Below are positions 56,083 through 64,000 of a stretch of DNA of 64,000 nt, in pieces. The DNA is from Synechococcus sp. PCC 6312 (GTDB taxonomy: Bacteria > Cyanobacteriota > Cyanobacteriia > Thermosynechococcales > Thermosynechococcaceae): positions 621,501-685,500 of the forward strand of contig NC_019680.1 in assembly GCF_000316685.1 (NCBI RefSeq). Reading direction: 5' to 3'. Position 1 is the stretch's first letter. The number at the start of each line of letters is the position of its first letter. A program made the position numbers and the translations under genes. Below the pieces are notes generated by a model. That model was not told where the DNA came from. It searched no databases and worked only from the letters and a program-made list of their open reading frames with translations.

Positions 56083-57717
56083 TCACCCCTGATCATTTCC
56101 GGCTCGGAGGTTCCTCAGGCCCTGGAGGTTCATCAACGCTGGGATTAAAAAATCTCCTAAGCTCCGGGCATCTACTCCCAACACCGAGCGATGTTTAGCC
56201 GCTAATCTCCCGGCCTGGGCGTGCCATCCCATTGCCGTTAAGGTGGCTTCGACGGGTGGAATTTGCCCCAACAGACCCCCGATTAACCCCGTTAATACAT
56301 CCCCACTGCCCCCCCGAGCTAATCCAGGCGTACTTTCCCCATTAATCCAGGCCCGGCCATCGGGTGTCGCAACCACTGTTCTAGCCCCTTTTAAAAGCAC
56401 AATGGCTCCGGTTTGCCTGGCGGCCTGGGGGGTGATTACTGAGCGATTGAGATTAGGGGCCGCTTCGGCAGGGGGGTAGGTCGTCTTTTCGGGTGAACCC
56501 TCTGAGTTAGCCTTGACCACCACCAGGCCGGGGAACAGTCGCCGAAATTCACCGGGGTGGGGAGTCAAAATTGTGGGGGCTTTGCGGGTTGATAGACCTG
56601 AGACTGGATTTAATTGCGCGAGGATATTTAACCCATCGGCATCCAAAATCAGGGGGCAATCACTGTCGAGAACTTGCCGAACAACAGCTTCTGCAAACAT
56701 CGTTAATCCCGGCCCACAGGCAATGGCATCAAAGGAACTCAAGTCCATCCCTTGGGGGAGTCCGGCAATTGCCCCTTCTGGAGTTTCTGGACAGGGAATC
56801 ACAATCGCATCTGGGGCCTGCTGTAAAACTAACTCCTGCCACCGCGCTGGAACCGCTACCGACAACATCCCAATTCCAGTAGATTTTGCCGCAAGAGTCG
56901 CTAAAACAATACTGCCACCATAGGTTTTGGAGCCACCCACGAGGAGCAAATGTCCCTGTTGATATTTATGGGTAGCGGGGGGACGTTCTAAGGGAAGATG
57001 ACTGGCGATGGCCTGGGGGGTGAGGCATTGGAGTTTTGGCACTCGACCTAGAATTGCTTCAATGGCCACAATGGGTAAGCCAAAATCTAGGAGTTCCAAC
57101 TCCCCACACCAGGCCAAGGCATGATCCTGCATCAAGCCCAACTTCCACAGGCCCAAACAAAGGGTATGACTAGCCCGAATGGCCCCGCCCAAAATCTCCC
57201 CCGAATCCGTATGCAGGCCACTGGGCAGATCAATACTGACCACAGGGCGATTCCAGATGTTCACCGCTTGGACAGTGCTGAGGGCTATATCGGTGAGGGG
57301 CCGATCCAGGCCAAAGCCAAATAAACCATCGACAAGCCAATCTGAGTCCCGCAACTCCGCAATATTATTAGCAAAGGGAATCCCCAAACTGGTAGCAAAA
57401 TAGGCATGATCTCCCGTCAGTTCTTTGCGGCGCGTAAAGGGATGAAACACCGTCACCTGATACCCCTGCTGTTGTAATTCGCGCGCGACCACTAGGGCAT
57501 CACCACCGTTATGGCCTGGGCCAACTAATACCCCAACTCGAGGAAACAACTGCCGGGGAAATAACCCTTGCATCCGTTGACTCAGGAGCAGGCCAACTTT
57601 TTCCATCAACGCCGCCACAGGCATCCCACAGCCAAAAAGCCAAGCCTCGATCTGCTGCATCTGACTGGCGGTGGCAACATAGGCGAGAATTTCTGACCGG
57701 GGCGAGGACAAGAACAT
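56083..57717 (-). CDS. nnr: Bifunctional NAD(P)HX epimerase/dehydratase (NnrE-NnrD)
   Basis: This enzyme repairs hydrated NAD(P)H: the N-terminal YjeF_N domain epimerises, and the C-terminal ribokinase-fold domain dehydrates with ADP or ATP. The N-terminal part has VGPGHNGGDALVVARELQ and VVSIDLPSGLHTDSGE. The C-terminal part has LLVGGSKTYGGSIVLATLAA, ILTPHPGEFRRLF and the anion-hole motif ARGGSGDVLTGLIGGLL. Length of 544 residues is normal. It is divergent from the GGDEF-EAL gene across 437 bases. Confidence 0.95.
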   Translation of the reverse strand: MFLSSPRSEILAYVATASQMQQIEAWLFGCGMPVAALMEKVGLLLSQRMQGLFPRQLFPRVGVLVGPGHNGGDALVVARELQQQGYQVTVFHPFTRRKELTGDHAYFATSLGIPFANNIAELRDSDWLVDGLFGFGLDRPLTDIALSTVQAVNIWNRPVVSIDLPSGLHTDSGEILGGAIRASHTLCLGLWKLGLMQDHALAWCGELELLDFGLPIVAIEAILGRVPKLQCLTPQAIASHLPLERPPATHKYQQGHLLLVGGSKTYGGSIVLATLAAKSTGIGMLSVAVPARWQELVLQQAPDAIVIPCPETPEGAIAGLPQGMDLSSFDAIACGPGLTMFAEAVVRQVLDSDCPLILDADGLNILAQLNPVSGLSTRKAPTILTPHPGEFRRLFPGLVVVKANSEGSPEKTTYPPAEAAPNLNRSVITPQAARQTGAIVLLKGARTVVATPDGRAWINGESTPGLARGGSGDVLTGLIGGLLGQIPPVEATLTAMGWHAQAGRLAAKHRSVLGVDARSLGDFLIPALMNLQGLRNLRAGNDQG

Positions 57718-58154
57718 AGGATTTCACCGCTTGCAAACTAGAAAGGCATAGCTCATGGGCATTATCCCTAAGTTTTTTACGTCTAGGGAACAACTTGTCT
57801 AACCAGAGGGGAGGCTTTTATGACCTTGGGCTGCCAGGGGGCAGGAGCAAAACCAGTGCCACGGACAAAGTCGGAATCACAGCAGATTCTCAATAAAATT
57901 AGGCTTGACTTGCTCCTAGAATTGTCTTGATGCTATGTCTATCTCAATACTGAAGCTGATTTGGAAAAATGTTAGGGTAAATGCGGCATCTGGAAATAGG
58001 GGGGACAAATGGGGTGCATCAGCATAGGGTTCAAGTCTGCCGAGAAGTCTAATCGTTACTAATCCGCGCCTACCTTTGGCTTGTGTATGACAACTCAACA
58101 GTCAACATTCAGCCAAAACGTCTTGGGTAATCATTCCAGCTTGACCGTGATTCC
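57718..58154 (+). other. Intergenic leader region of the GGDEF-EAL gene
   Basis: This 437-base divergent region carries a possible 36-codon reading frame at 57820 with a strong ribosome-binding site. No T-loop, terminator or riboswitch landmark is clear. The rest appears to be leader and promoter DNA. Confidence 0.45.
57820..57930 (+). CDS. Possible 36-residue leader peptide or truncated gene
   Basis: An ATG at 57820 lies six bases after GGGGAGG, one of the best ribosome-binding sequences in the window, and opens a 36-codon frame ending in QQILNKIRLDLLLELS. The end looks like the beginning of a helical domain cut short. It is about 225 bases before the GGDEF-EAL gene on the same strand. It could be a translated leader or a gene fragment; the coding evidence is only the start site. 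Confidence 0.35.
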   Translation: MTLGCQGAGAKPVPRTKSESQQILNKIRLDLLLELS

Positions 58155-60683
58155 GTGAAAAGTCCCGAAGAACAAATTCGCCACCTCTTGGTGATTCAAG
58201 ATAAAAATGGCCGCCGAACCATTCCCCTTGAGGCGGGAACTTACTCCATTGGTCGTCACCCCAGCAATACCATCGTTGTTAATTCCCGGATGGTCTCTCG
58301 GCAGCACGCCGTTTTATTACGAGTTTCTGATCCGCAAACGGGTAATTTTTTCTTTCGCTTACTGGATGGAGATCTCCAGGGCAAGCGGAGTGCCAATGGC
58401 CTGAAGGTGAACGGCAAGACCTGTCACTCCCATATTTTGAAGCATCGAGATTTAATTATCTTTGGGGGAGATGTCCGCGCCCGCTATCATGCCATTTCTA
58501 ACCTTTCGGATACTGGGTTTTCCCGCTATACCCAAGAGGCCCAGTTTGCGAGTATGCCCGTGAGTGTCCGGGATAGCTTACCCTATCAACCCTCTTCCCT
58601 GGATGTTGCCCAGGCCAAAATGCTCAGTGATGCGGCCATCTTACGTCTTTCCTCCTTTCCTGAATTAAGCCCCAACCCCATCCTGGAATTGGATCAAACC
58701 GGGCAAATTACCTATCTCAATCCGGCGGCCATTCGGGAGTTTAAGGACATCCAGGCCAATGATTCCCAACACCCCCTGCTGATGGATCTGCTTTTACCAA
58801 CGGAATCCCAGGCCCAACCCCTCCGCATCCGGGAAGTCCAACTGGGTCATTCCCATTACGAACAAGTCATTCAACCCCTCCCTGAAGCCAACTTAGTCCG
58901 TTGCTACATTACCAACATCACGGAGCGTAAACTGGCCCAACGAGCCCTCCAAGAAAGTGAAGAACGCTATGCCATTGCGGCCCAAGGTGCCAATGATGGT
59001 CTTTGGGATTGGGATTTACGGACTAACGAAATCTACTTTTCAGATCGCTGGAAACAGATGCTTGGCCTGGCTAATGTTGAGACTTCTCCAAGCCCAGAGA
59101 CATGGCTTGAGGCGATTTATCCCGAGGATCGAACCCATGTCCAAATTGAAATTGAACAGCATTTATCTGGCGTGACCCCCCATTTAGAGTGCGAGTTTCG
59201 AGTTTTACACCCGGATGGAGGCCTGCGTTGGATGCGCGTCCGGGGCCTGGGCCTACGAGATGAGCGTCAGCAACCCTATCGGATGGCCGGCTCCCTCACC
59301 GATATTACCGAGTATCGCCTGATCCAAGAGCAAATTCTCCATGATGCCCTTCACGATGCCATGACCGGGCTACCCAATCGCATCTTGATGATGGATCGAC
59401 TCGGCCAGGCCATGCAGCGGGCCAAACGGCGGCCTGGTTATTTATTTGCCATCTTATTTTTAGATTTAGATCGCTTTAAGGTTCTCAATGACAGCCTGGG
59501 GCATTTGGTCGGCGATCAACTTTTAATTGGGATTGCCCAGCGTCTAGTCAGTTGTCTGCGGGCTGAAGATACCATTGCACGGCTAGGGGGGGATGAATTT
59601 GCAATTCTCCTCGATGAAGTGGGGACAGTGGACTATGCCTGCCAAGTGGCGGAGCGGATCCTGACGGAATTGCGCCGACCGTTTATTTTAGAGGGCCATG
59701 AGGTATTTACTGGGGTGAGCATTGGCATTGCCTTTAATACCCAAGAGCATCTCCAACCGGAAGACCTCCTGCGGGATGCGGATACCGCCATGTATCGGGC
59801 TAAATCCTTGGGGAAAGATCGCTATGAAGTCTTCAGTACCGCCATGCGGGTGGAAGTTTTGGCCCTCCTGCAACTGGAAACAGAACTACGGCGGGCGGTG
59901 GAGCGACAGGAATTTATGGTCTATTACCAACCAATTGTGGACTTGGCCCAGGCCCGGATCTGTGGCTTTGAAACGCTGATTCGTTGGCAGCATCCTCGGC
60001 GCGGTGTGATTACCCCAGGAGAATTTATGGACATTGCCGAGGAAACGGGGCTGATTTTACCCATGAGTTGGTGGGTTCTAGAAACGGCCTGTGAACAAAT
60101 GCAACAGTGGTCACGCCAATTTCCTACCTCTCAGGGCCTGGCCATCAGTGTCAATCTCACGGGCCAGCACTTTGCCCAACCCGACTTAGTTTCCCGCTTA
60201 GATAATATTCTGACTGCAACTCAATTTTCCCCACACCGACTGCGCTTGGAAGTGACCGAAACCATTTTGATGGAAAATACGGAACTGGCGGTGCAAGCCC
60301 TAGAATCCATCCGCACCCGCGGCATTCAAATCTACATGGATGACTTCGGGACGGGATACTCGTCTCTGAGCTATCTCCACCGTTTTCCCATTGACACTCT
60401 CAAAATTGATCGCTGCTTTATTAGCCCGCTCCTTCACCCCGATATTCAAGGGGGCGGCATTGTCCAAACCATTCTCACCCTGGCAAAATCCTTACACCTG
60501 AATGTCGTGGCCGAAGGGGTTGAAACCGAAGCCCAATGCCAGGCCCTGCAACGGATGGGATGTACCTATGCCCAGGGCTATTTGTTTGCCCCACCCCTAT
60601 CTGCGGCCCACATTGAGGACATCCTAGCCAAAGAATCCTTGGACATTAGTTGTCTCCAAGCCTCGCGTCTGAATGCCTCATAG
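58155..60683 (+). CDS. FHA-PAS-PAS-GGDEF-EAL cyclic-di-GMP signalling protein
   Basis: This 842-residue protein combines FHA (about 8-115; SIGRHPSNTIVVNS and SRQHAVL), two PAS regions (about 165-265 and 275-405), GGDEF (about 415-575) and EAL (about 585-835). The diguanylate cyclase motif RLGGDEF is intact, and RAED five residues before it fits the RxxD inhibitory site. In the phosphodiesterase domain the usual EAL is ETL (FETLIRW), with EVTETILM, DDFGTGYSSLSYL and VAEGVETE kept, so activity is likely retained. The GTG at 58155 is the start. Confidence 0.93.
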   Translation: MKSPEEQIRHLLVIQDKNGRRTIPLEAGTYSIGRHPSNTIVVNSRMVSRQHAVLLRVSDPQTGNFFFRLLDGDLQGKRSANGLKVNGKTCHSHILKHRDLIIFGGDVRARYHAISNLSDTGFSRYTQEAQFASMPVSVRDSLPYQPSSLDVAQAKMLSDAAILRLSSFPELSPNPILELDQTGQITYLNPAAIREFKDIQANDSQHPLLMDLLLPTESQAQPLRIREVQLGHSHYEQVIQPLPEANLVRCYITNITERKLAQRALQESEERYAIAAQGANDGLWDWDLRTNEIYFSDRWKQMLGLANVETSPSPETWLEAIYPEDRTHVQIEIEQHLSGVTPHLECEFRVLHPDGGLRWMRVRGLGLRDERQQPYRMAGSLTDITEYRLIQEQILHDALHDAMTGLPNRILMMDRLGQAMQRAKRRPGYLFAILFLDLDRFKVLNDSLGHLVGDQLLIGIAQRLVSCLRAEDTIARLGGDEFAILLDEVGTVDYACQVAERILTELRRPFILEGHEVFTGVSIGIAFNTQEHLQPEDLLRDADTAMYRAKSLGKDRYEVFSTAMRVEVLALLQLETELRRAVERQEFMVYYQPIVDLAQARICGFETLIRWQHPRRGVITPGEFMDIAEETGLILPMSWWVLETACEQMQQWSRQFPTSQGLAISVNLTGQHFAQPDLVSRLDNILTATQFSPHRLRLEVTETILMENTELAVQALESIRTRGIQIYMDDFGTGYSSLSYLHRFPIDTLKIDRCFISPLLHPDIQGGGIVQTILTLAKSLHLNVVAEGVETEAQCQALQRMGCTYAQGYLFAPPLSAAHIEDILAKESLDISCLQASRLNAS

Positions 60684-60869
60684 CCAAGCCAACGGCCTTA
60701 GTTGATGCTCATAAAAATCTGTGGGGCAATCGGCAAACTTCAAGGGCTTTAATGACCGTGTTTTTAGTTTTTTATCGCAAGTTGAAGTCTTGCTCTCGGA
60801 GACTGGGTATGATCAGGCTAATCAGCAATTTACCCATCACTGAGTTGCTTTAGAACTTTTGGGGAGAGT

Positions 60870-61235
60870 ATGACAACAGTCTTAGTTGTGGATGACAGTC
60901 CGACTATGCGGGCCATGATTGTAGAAACAATACTGAGTCTGGGTTTAGAGGTGACGGAAGCAGGTGATGGGATTGAAGCCCAGGCCAAGGTGAGTCAAAC
61001 AGTTCCCGATTTAATTGTTTTAGATGTGGTCATGCCCCGGATGAATGGCTATGAGTTTTGTCGGTGGGTCAAAAATGAACCTGCATCTCAGAATGTGCCT
61101 GTGATTATGTGCAGCACTAAGGGGGAACCCTTTGATATTCACTGGGGTAAAAAGCAAGGGGTAGATGCTTACATTACCAAGCCCTTTAATCCCGATGATT
61201 TAATTGCCAAAATCAAGGAACTCCTCACCCGTTAA
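60870..61235 (+). CDS. CheY-like response regulator receiver
   Basis: This is a single receiver domain of 121 residues. Acidic residues in VVDDSPTMR, the acceptor Asp in LIVLDVVMPRMNGYEF, the Thr/Ser in IMCSTKGEP, and the Lys in YITKPFNPDDL are all present. It resembles PilH/PixH-type regulators of pili and motility in cyanobacteria. It has no output domain. It follows the GGDEF-EAL gene by 187 bases and could be transcribed with it or alone. Confidence 0.92.
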   Translation: MTTVLVVDDSPTMRAMIVETILSLGLEVTEAGDGIEAQAKVSQTVPDLIVLDVVMPRMNGYEFCRWVKNEPASQNVPVIMCSTKGEPFDIHWGKKQGVDAYITKPFNPDDLIAKIKELLTR

Positions 61236-61284
61236 GGACAAATTATTAACGATTGAATGGTTGTATTGAATAGTTGTACTGACC

Positions 61285-61632
61285 TTGCTGGATCCATCTG
61301 AGTCATCCTGGTTAGATGCCCCGCTCCCCCATCCTTGGCCGGCGGGATATGTTTTCTATAGCCCTGGGGGCCTGTTTCGCTATGAAGTCTTGGGGGCCTG
61401 TTGTCGGCTGTTTGACCGAGAGCAGTTACCTTGGCCCTGTTGTCGACTGGCCTGGCGGAGTAAGGAACCCAGTTGGCGGCGGGTGGGGCGGCGGTTCATT
61501 GGAGATTTGGCCGCATCGGGACATCCCTGCTACTGGGTCAAAAACCTGGATGTGGGCGCAGTGGGTGTTATGACCCTCTATACGGTGAAACTTTCCCGAG
61601 ACGAACGGCTTTGGTGGTCAGGCAAACGTTAG
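61285..61632 (+). CDS. Hypothetical Trp/Cys-rich protein
   Basis: This 115-residue open frame has only a TTG start (61285), after a stop at 61267, and no clear ribosome-binding site. Its composition is unusually rich in Trp, Cys, Arg and Pro (CCRLFDREQLPWPCCRLAW), yet the flow from WPAGYVFYSPGGLFRYEVLG to KNLDVGAVGVMTLYTVKLSRDE looks protein-like. It overlaps the convergent M61 peptidase end by 15 bases. I do not recognise it; a non-coding region is possible. Confidence 0.5.
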   Translation: MLDPSESSWLDAPLPHPWPAGYVFYSPGGLFRYEVLGACCRLFDREQLPWPCCRLAWRSKEPSWRRVGRRFIGDLAASGHPCYWVKNLDVGAVGVMTLYTVKLSRDERLWWSGKR

Positions 61633-63411
61633 CCAACCTTGGAGAAGGGTTTGCTGGGTGGGAGTCGGATTTTGAACCAGGCTGAGGTCATAACGGCTGG
61701 GTTGAGGGGCCGCTAAGGTCAAGGTGGTTTCGAGCAACTGATCCTGATGAAACACCGTGATCGCCACCTCATCCCCAGGCCGGCAGTCCTGGAGCCGCTC
61801 TGACCATTTTTCCGCTGCAATCCGCCACCCATTGAGGGCCACCAGTTCATCCCCCACCGCCAGGCCCGCCCGTTGTCCAGGGGAATCGTAATCTACGGTT
61901 TTAATCGTCACCAGGCCCCGGTCTGTTTTTAAGCTGATACCGGTATAAGGTATGGATTTGCTTTGATTCGGTCGTAACTCCAGGCCAAAGGGAGCCAAAT
62001 AGGCATTAAAGTCCAGTTCCGCAGTCCCTTCGATGTAGGCTTGGGCAAACTCCTGTAAATCCTCCTGGACTACATCGCTAATGACCCGCCAGAGCTGAGC
62101 GGGGCTAAACCCAGATCCGGCCTGGCGATAGTCTTGCCACAGTTGTTGCATCACCTGATTAAAGGAGCGTTGATTGTGAAACTTGGCCCGAATTTTCAGA
62201 TCCAGTAGCAGCGTCACCAACGCCCCTTTTAGGTAGTAGGACATTTGCGAGTTGGGACTGTTGGCATCGGGGCGGTAAAGCTTAATCCAAGTATCAAAGC
62301 TGGAGTCATTCAGGGGTTGGACTCGCCGGCCGGGGGTGGTCAGGTACCGAGAAATATCATCAGACAAAAGCTTGAAGTAAACCGTTTGATCGTAGAGACC
62401 GGCCCAGAGGGGAATGAGTTGGTCGTAGTAGCTGGTGGCCCCTTCACAAAACCAGAGGGAGGGCGTGTAGTTTTCATGCTCGTAGTCAAAACTAGCCAGG
62501 GCCTGGGGGCGAATCCGCTTTACATTCCAAAGGTGGAAAAATTCATGGGCCACCAAACATAAAAAGCGCTGATAGGCCTCAGGCTGGCCAAAACCAAAGC
62601 GGTTATAGATGAGGGAACAGGAATTTTGATGCTCCAGGCCCCCATACCCTTGTCCCGTCAGATGGAGGATAAAGGTGTAATCGGGATAGGGCAGCCCATC
62701 AAAGAGTTTTGCTTCCAGAGTAATAATCTTTTCTAGATCTGGAATAACCCGATCCGCCCGAAAGTTCCCTTCTCCCCAAACTGCAAGGCGATGGTCTTTC
62801 CCCAACACCTGGAAGTCATAAACTGTATGGGTTCCAATTTCAAAGGGGCTATCCACAAGGGTGTCGTAGTCGGCGGCCAGAAACGTCTGTGGCTCTGAGG
62901 GAACGGGGGGGAGAGCAGTGGTAATGTGCCAGTCGGGGGGGGGCTGAACTTTGACGGTAATCGGGAGTGATTCCAGGCCTGGGACGTACACACAAAGGGC
63001 CGCTGGGTTGAAATAGGCATGGGTGGCATCTAAATGATTGGTGCGCACCGTCAGTTCATGGGCATAGACGCGGTAAGCAATCGTGATGATGGTAATTTCC
63101 GGGGTGGCAATTTGCCAGTGGTTTTTTGCACATTTCCAGGCCTGGAGGGGCTGCCCAGGGGAACTGGCAACAAAATCTTGGACATGACGGGCATATTCAC
63201 GCACCAGATAGGAGCCAGGAGTCCAGACGGGCATTTTAATATCCAAGACATCCTGCTGCCAGCCCGTCACCGTAAACATAACTTCAAATAAATGCGTCCA
63301 AGGCTGCGGAAAGCCAATCACAAACTCCAGGCCGGGTTGTTGCCCCAAACATTGGTCAGGAGTGGCTGGGGAAGCTAGGTTGGGAGATGTGGCGGAAACG
63401 GAAGGGGACAT
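61618..63411 (-). CDS. M61-family glycyl aminopeptidase with PDZ domain
   Basis: This 597-residue protein has the M61 zinc motif HEFFHLWNVKRIRP, and the downstream Glu in WFCEGATSYY. The N-terminal part is a β-sandwich with PVWTPGSYLVREYARHVQDF. A PDZ domain follows (about 500-580) with DSPGQRAGLAVGDELVALNGW. M61 peptidases release small residues such as glycine from peptides. No membrane segment is obvious. It ends just inside the hypothetical gene on the opposite strand. Confidence 0.92.
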   Translation of the reverse strand: MSPSVSATSPNLASPATPDQCLGQQPGLEFVIGFPQPWTHLFEVMFTVTGWQQDVLDIKMPVWTPGSYLVREYARHVQDFVASSPGQPLQAWKCAKNHWQIATPEITIITIAYRVYAHELTVRTNHLDATHAYFNPAALCVYVPGLESLPITVKVQPPPDWHITTALPPVPSEPQTFLAADYDTLVDSPFEIGTHTVYDFQVLGKDHRLAVWGEGNFRADRVIPDLEKIITLEAKLFDGLPYPDYTFILHLTGQGYGGLEHQNSCSLIYNRFGFGQPEAYQRFLCLVAHEFFHLWNVKRIRPQALASFDYEHENYTPSLWFCEGATSYYDQLIPLWAGLYDQTVYFKLLSDDISRYLTTPGRRVQPLNDSSFDTWIKLYRPDANSPNSQMSYYLKGALVTLLLDLKIRAKFHNQRSFNQVMQQLWQDYRQAGSGFSPAQLWRVISDVVQEDLQEFAQAYIEGTAELDFNAYLAPFGLELRPNQSKSIPYTGISLKTDRGLVTIKTVDYDSPGQRAGLAVGDELVALNGWRIAAEKWSERLQDCRPGDEVAITVFHQDQLLETTLTLAAPQPSRYDLSLVQNPTPTQQTLLQGWLTFA

Positions 63412-63450
63412 AGGTCGAGATCACGGGCAGATAGGGGCGGGAAATCTGGC

Positions 63451-63999
63451 TTAGGAAAATAGGGACTGCACGGGTAAATCTAGGGGTGGGCGTTGTCCCC
63501 ACTGCTGTAACTTAGCAGCTAAGTCCTGCTTACGGACAGGTTTACTCAGGTAGTCATCCATCCCCGCCCCATAGCACCGTTGGCGATCCTCCGGCATGGC
63601 ATTGGCAGTGAGGGCAATAATCGGCACATGGGTGGCGGTCTGTTGTTCCTTCGCCCGAATTTGGCGAGTGGCTTCAAACCCATCCATTTCTGGCATTTGG
63701 CAATCCATAAAAATCAGGTCATATCCGACTGTTTCCCAGGCCAGCACGGCTTCTAGGCCATTACTCACCACATCCGCGTGATAGCCGAGGTTATTTAACT
63801 GCCGGAGGGCTACCTTTTGATTCGTGATATTATCTTCCGCAACTAAAATTCTCAGGGAGTGCTCAGAGGGGGTGATCGGAACTTCAGAAATTGGGGTGGG
63901 GGACAGGGTCGCCGCCGGGGGAGTCAGAAGGGCAATGAGGGTATTAAACAAGCGAGAGGGGCGCACAGGCTTGACTAAATAGGCATCAAATTCCGCCCG
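63451..63999 (-). CDS. C-terminal receiver region of a hybrid sensor histidine kinase, 5' end outside the window
   Basis: The frame is open to the right edge. The final visible residues, AEFDAYLVKPVRPSRLFNTL, are the end of a first receiver domain with its Lys-Pro, so the GTG at 63966 is internal. A linker follows, then a second, complete receiver: LVAEDNITNQKVALRQL, the acceptor Asp in LIFMDCQMPEMDGFEATRQIR, and DYLSKPVRKQDLAAKL. This tandem-receiver end is typical of hybrid kinases of the phosphorelay type. The kinase core lies beyond the edge. Confidence 0.88.
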   Translation of the reverse strand, partial: RAEFDAYLVKPVRPSRLFNTLIALLTPPAATLSPTPISEVPITPSEHSLRILVAEDNITNQKVALRQLNNLGYHADVVSNGLEAVLAWETVGYDLIFMDCQMPEMDGFEATRQIRAKEQQTATHVPIIALTANAMPEDRQRCYGAGMDDYLSKPVRKQDLAAKLQQWGQRPPLDLPVQSLFS

Positions 64000-64000
64000 A

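Noticed and set aside
58025-58045. tRNA-like TTCAAGT segment
   Set aside because: The flanking bases do not form a T-stem, and no anticodon or acceptor arm can be folded.

Overview
The window is cyanobacterial chromosome. Several families in it are largely confined to cyanobacteria and plastids: light-dependent protochlorophyllide reductase, the POR-chaperone-like protein CPP1, Tab2, Tic22, a DUF4278 peptide and a TIGR02652-type protein. There is also an NtcA-type promoter in front of an ammonium transporter. The protochlorophyllide reductase is 322 residues long and places Tyr193, Lys197 and Cys226 at the numbering used for the Thermosynechococcus enzyme, so a unicellular relative of the Thermosynechococcaceae is my best guess (inference only). 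I see no rRNA, tRNA, CRISPR array, prophage or intact transposase. The window cuts a gene at each edge: a 2TM-domain protein on the left and a hybrid histidine kinase on the right.

Layout. 0-5.3 kb: small membrane proteins, acyl-lipid desaturase, a CIRCE-controlled groEL-pgeF pair and RNase PH. 5.5-9.5 kb: a CobA/CobO-like protein without a P-loop, the rimP-nusA-rnpM operon (lacking the usual infB) and a MoxR ATPase. 9.7-18.6 kb: mutS, an FHA/pseudo-receiver protein, fabD-plsC, Tic22, a tandem universal stress protein and a thioesterase. 18.9-22.7 kb: a membrane-anchored CHAT protease-like protein, two MITE-like elements around a small conserved gene, and a pirin/nitroreductase/HxlR cluster. 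22.7-28.6 kb: Uma2 nuclease, succinate-semialdehyde dehydrogenase, an M16 peptidase operon with CPP1, and a Rad52-like candidate. 28.7-35.0 kb: amt1, tab2, a glycosyltransferase, a toxin-antitoxin locus whose toxin carries two stop codons, and an aldo/keto reductase. 35.7-44.1 kb: dnaN, por, a LysR regulator, a transporter, alaS, a DUF29 gene and a decayed copy of the alaS tail. 44.2-54.9 kb: a Crp-family regulator, Maf, L,D-transpeptidase, cofH, DUF3352, a DciA-like protein with a zinc ribbon, a Cas4/AddB-like nuclease, an exported Mn-type superoxide dismutase and a DUF4278 peptide. 55.1-64.0 kb: surE, NAD(P)HX repair, an FHA-PAS-GGDEF-EAL enzyme, a CheY-like regulator, an M61 peptidase and the partial kinase.

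Most of this is ordinary core chromosome, and I do not see a convincing large new defence or biosynthetic system. The strongest unexplained signal is sequence-wide: the perfect palindrome CCAGGCCTGG occurs at least 13 times, and shorter forms are far more common, in coding and non-coding DNA alike. The usual cyanobacterial HIP1 octamer was noticed only once. Local signals worth following are the double-nonsense DUF3368 toxin beside an intact antitoxin, the alaS tail duplication, the P-loop-less CobA-like protein, the solitary CHAT protein and the paired MITE-like repeats.
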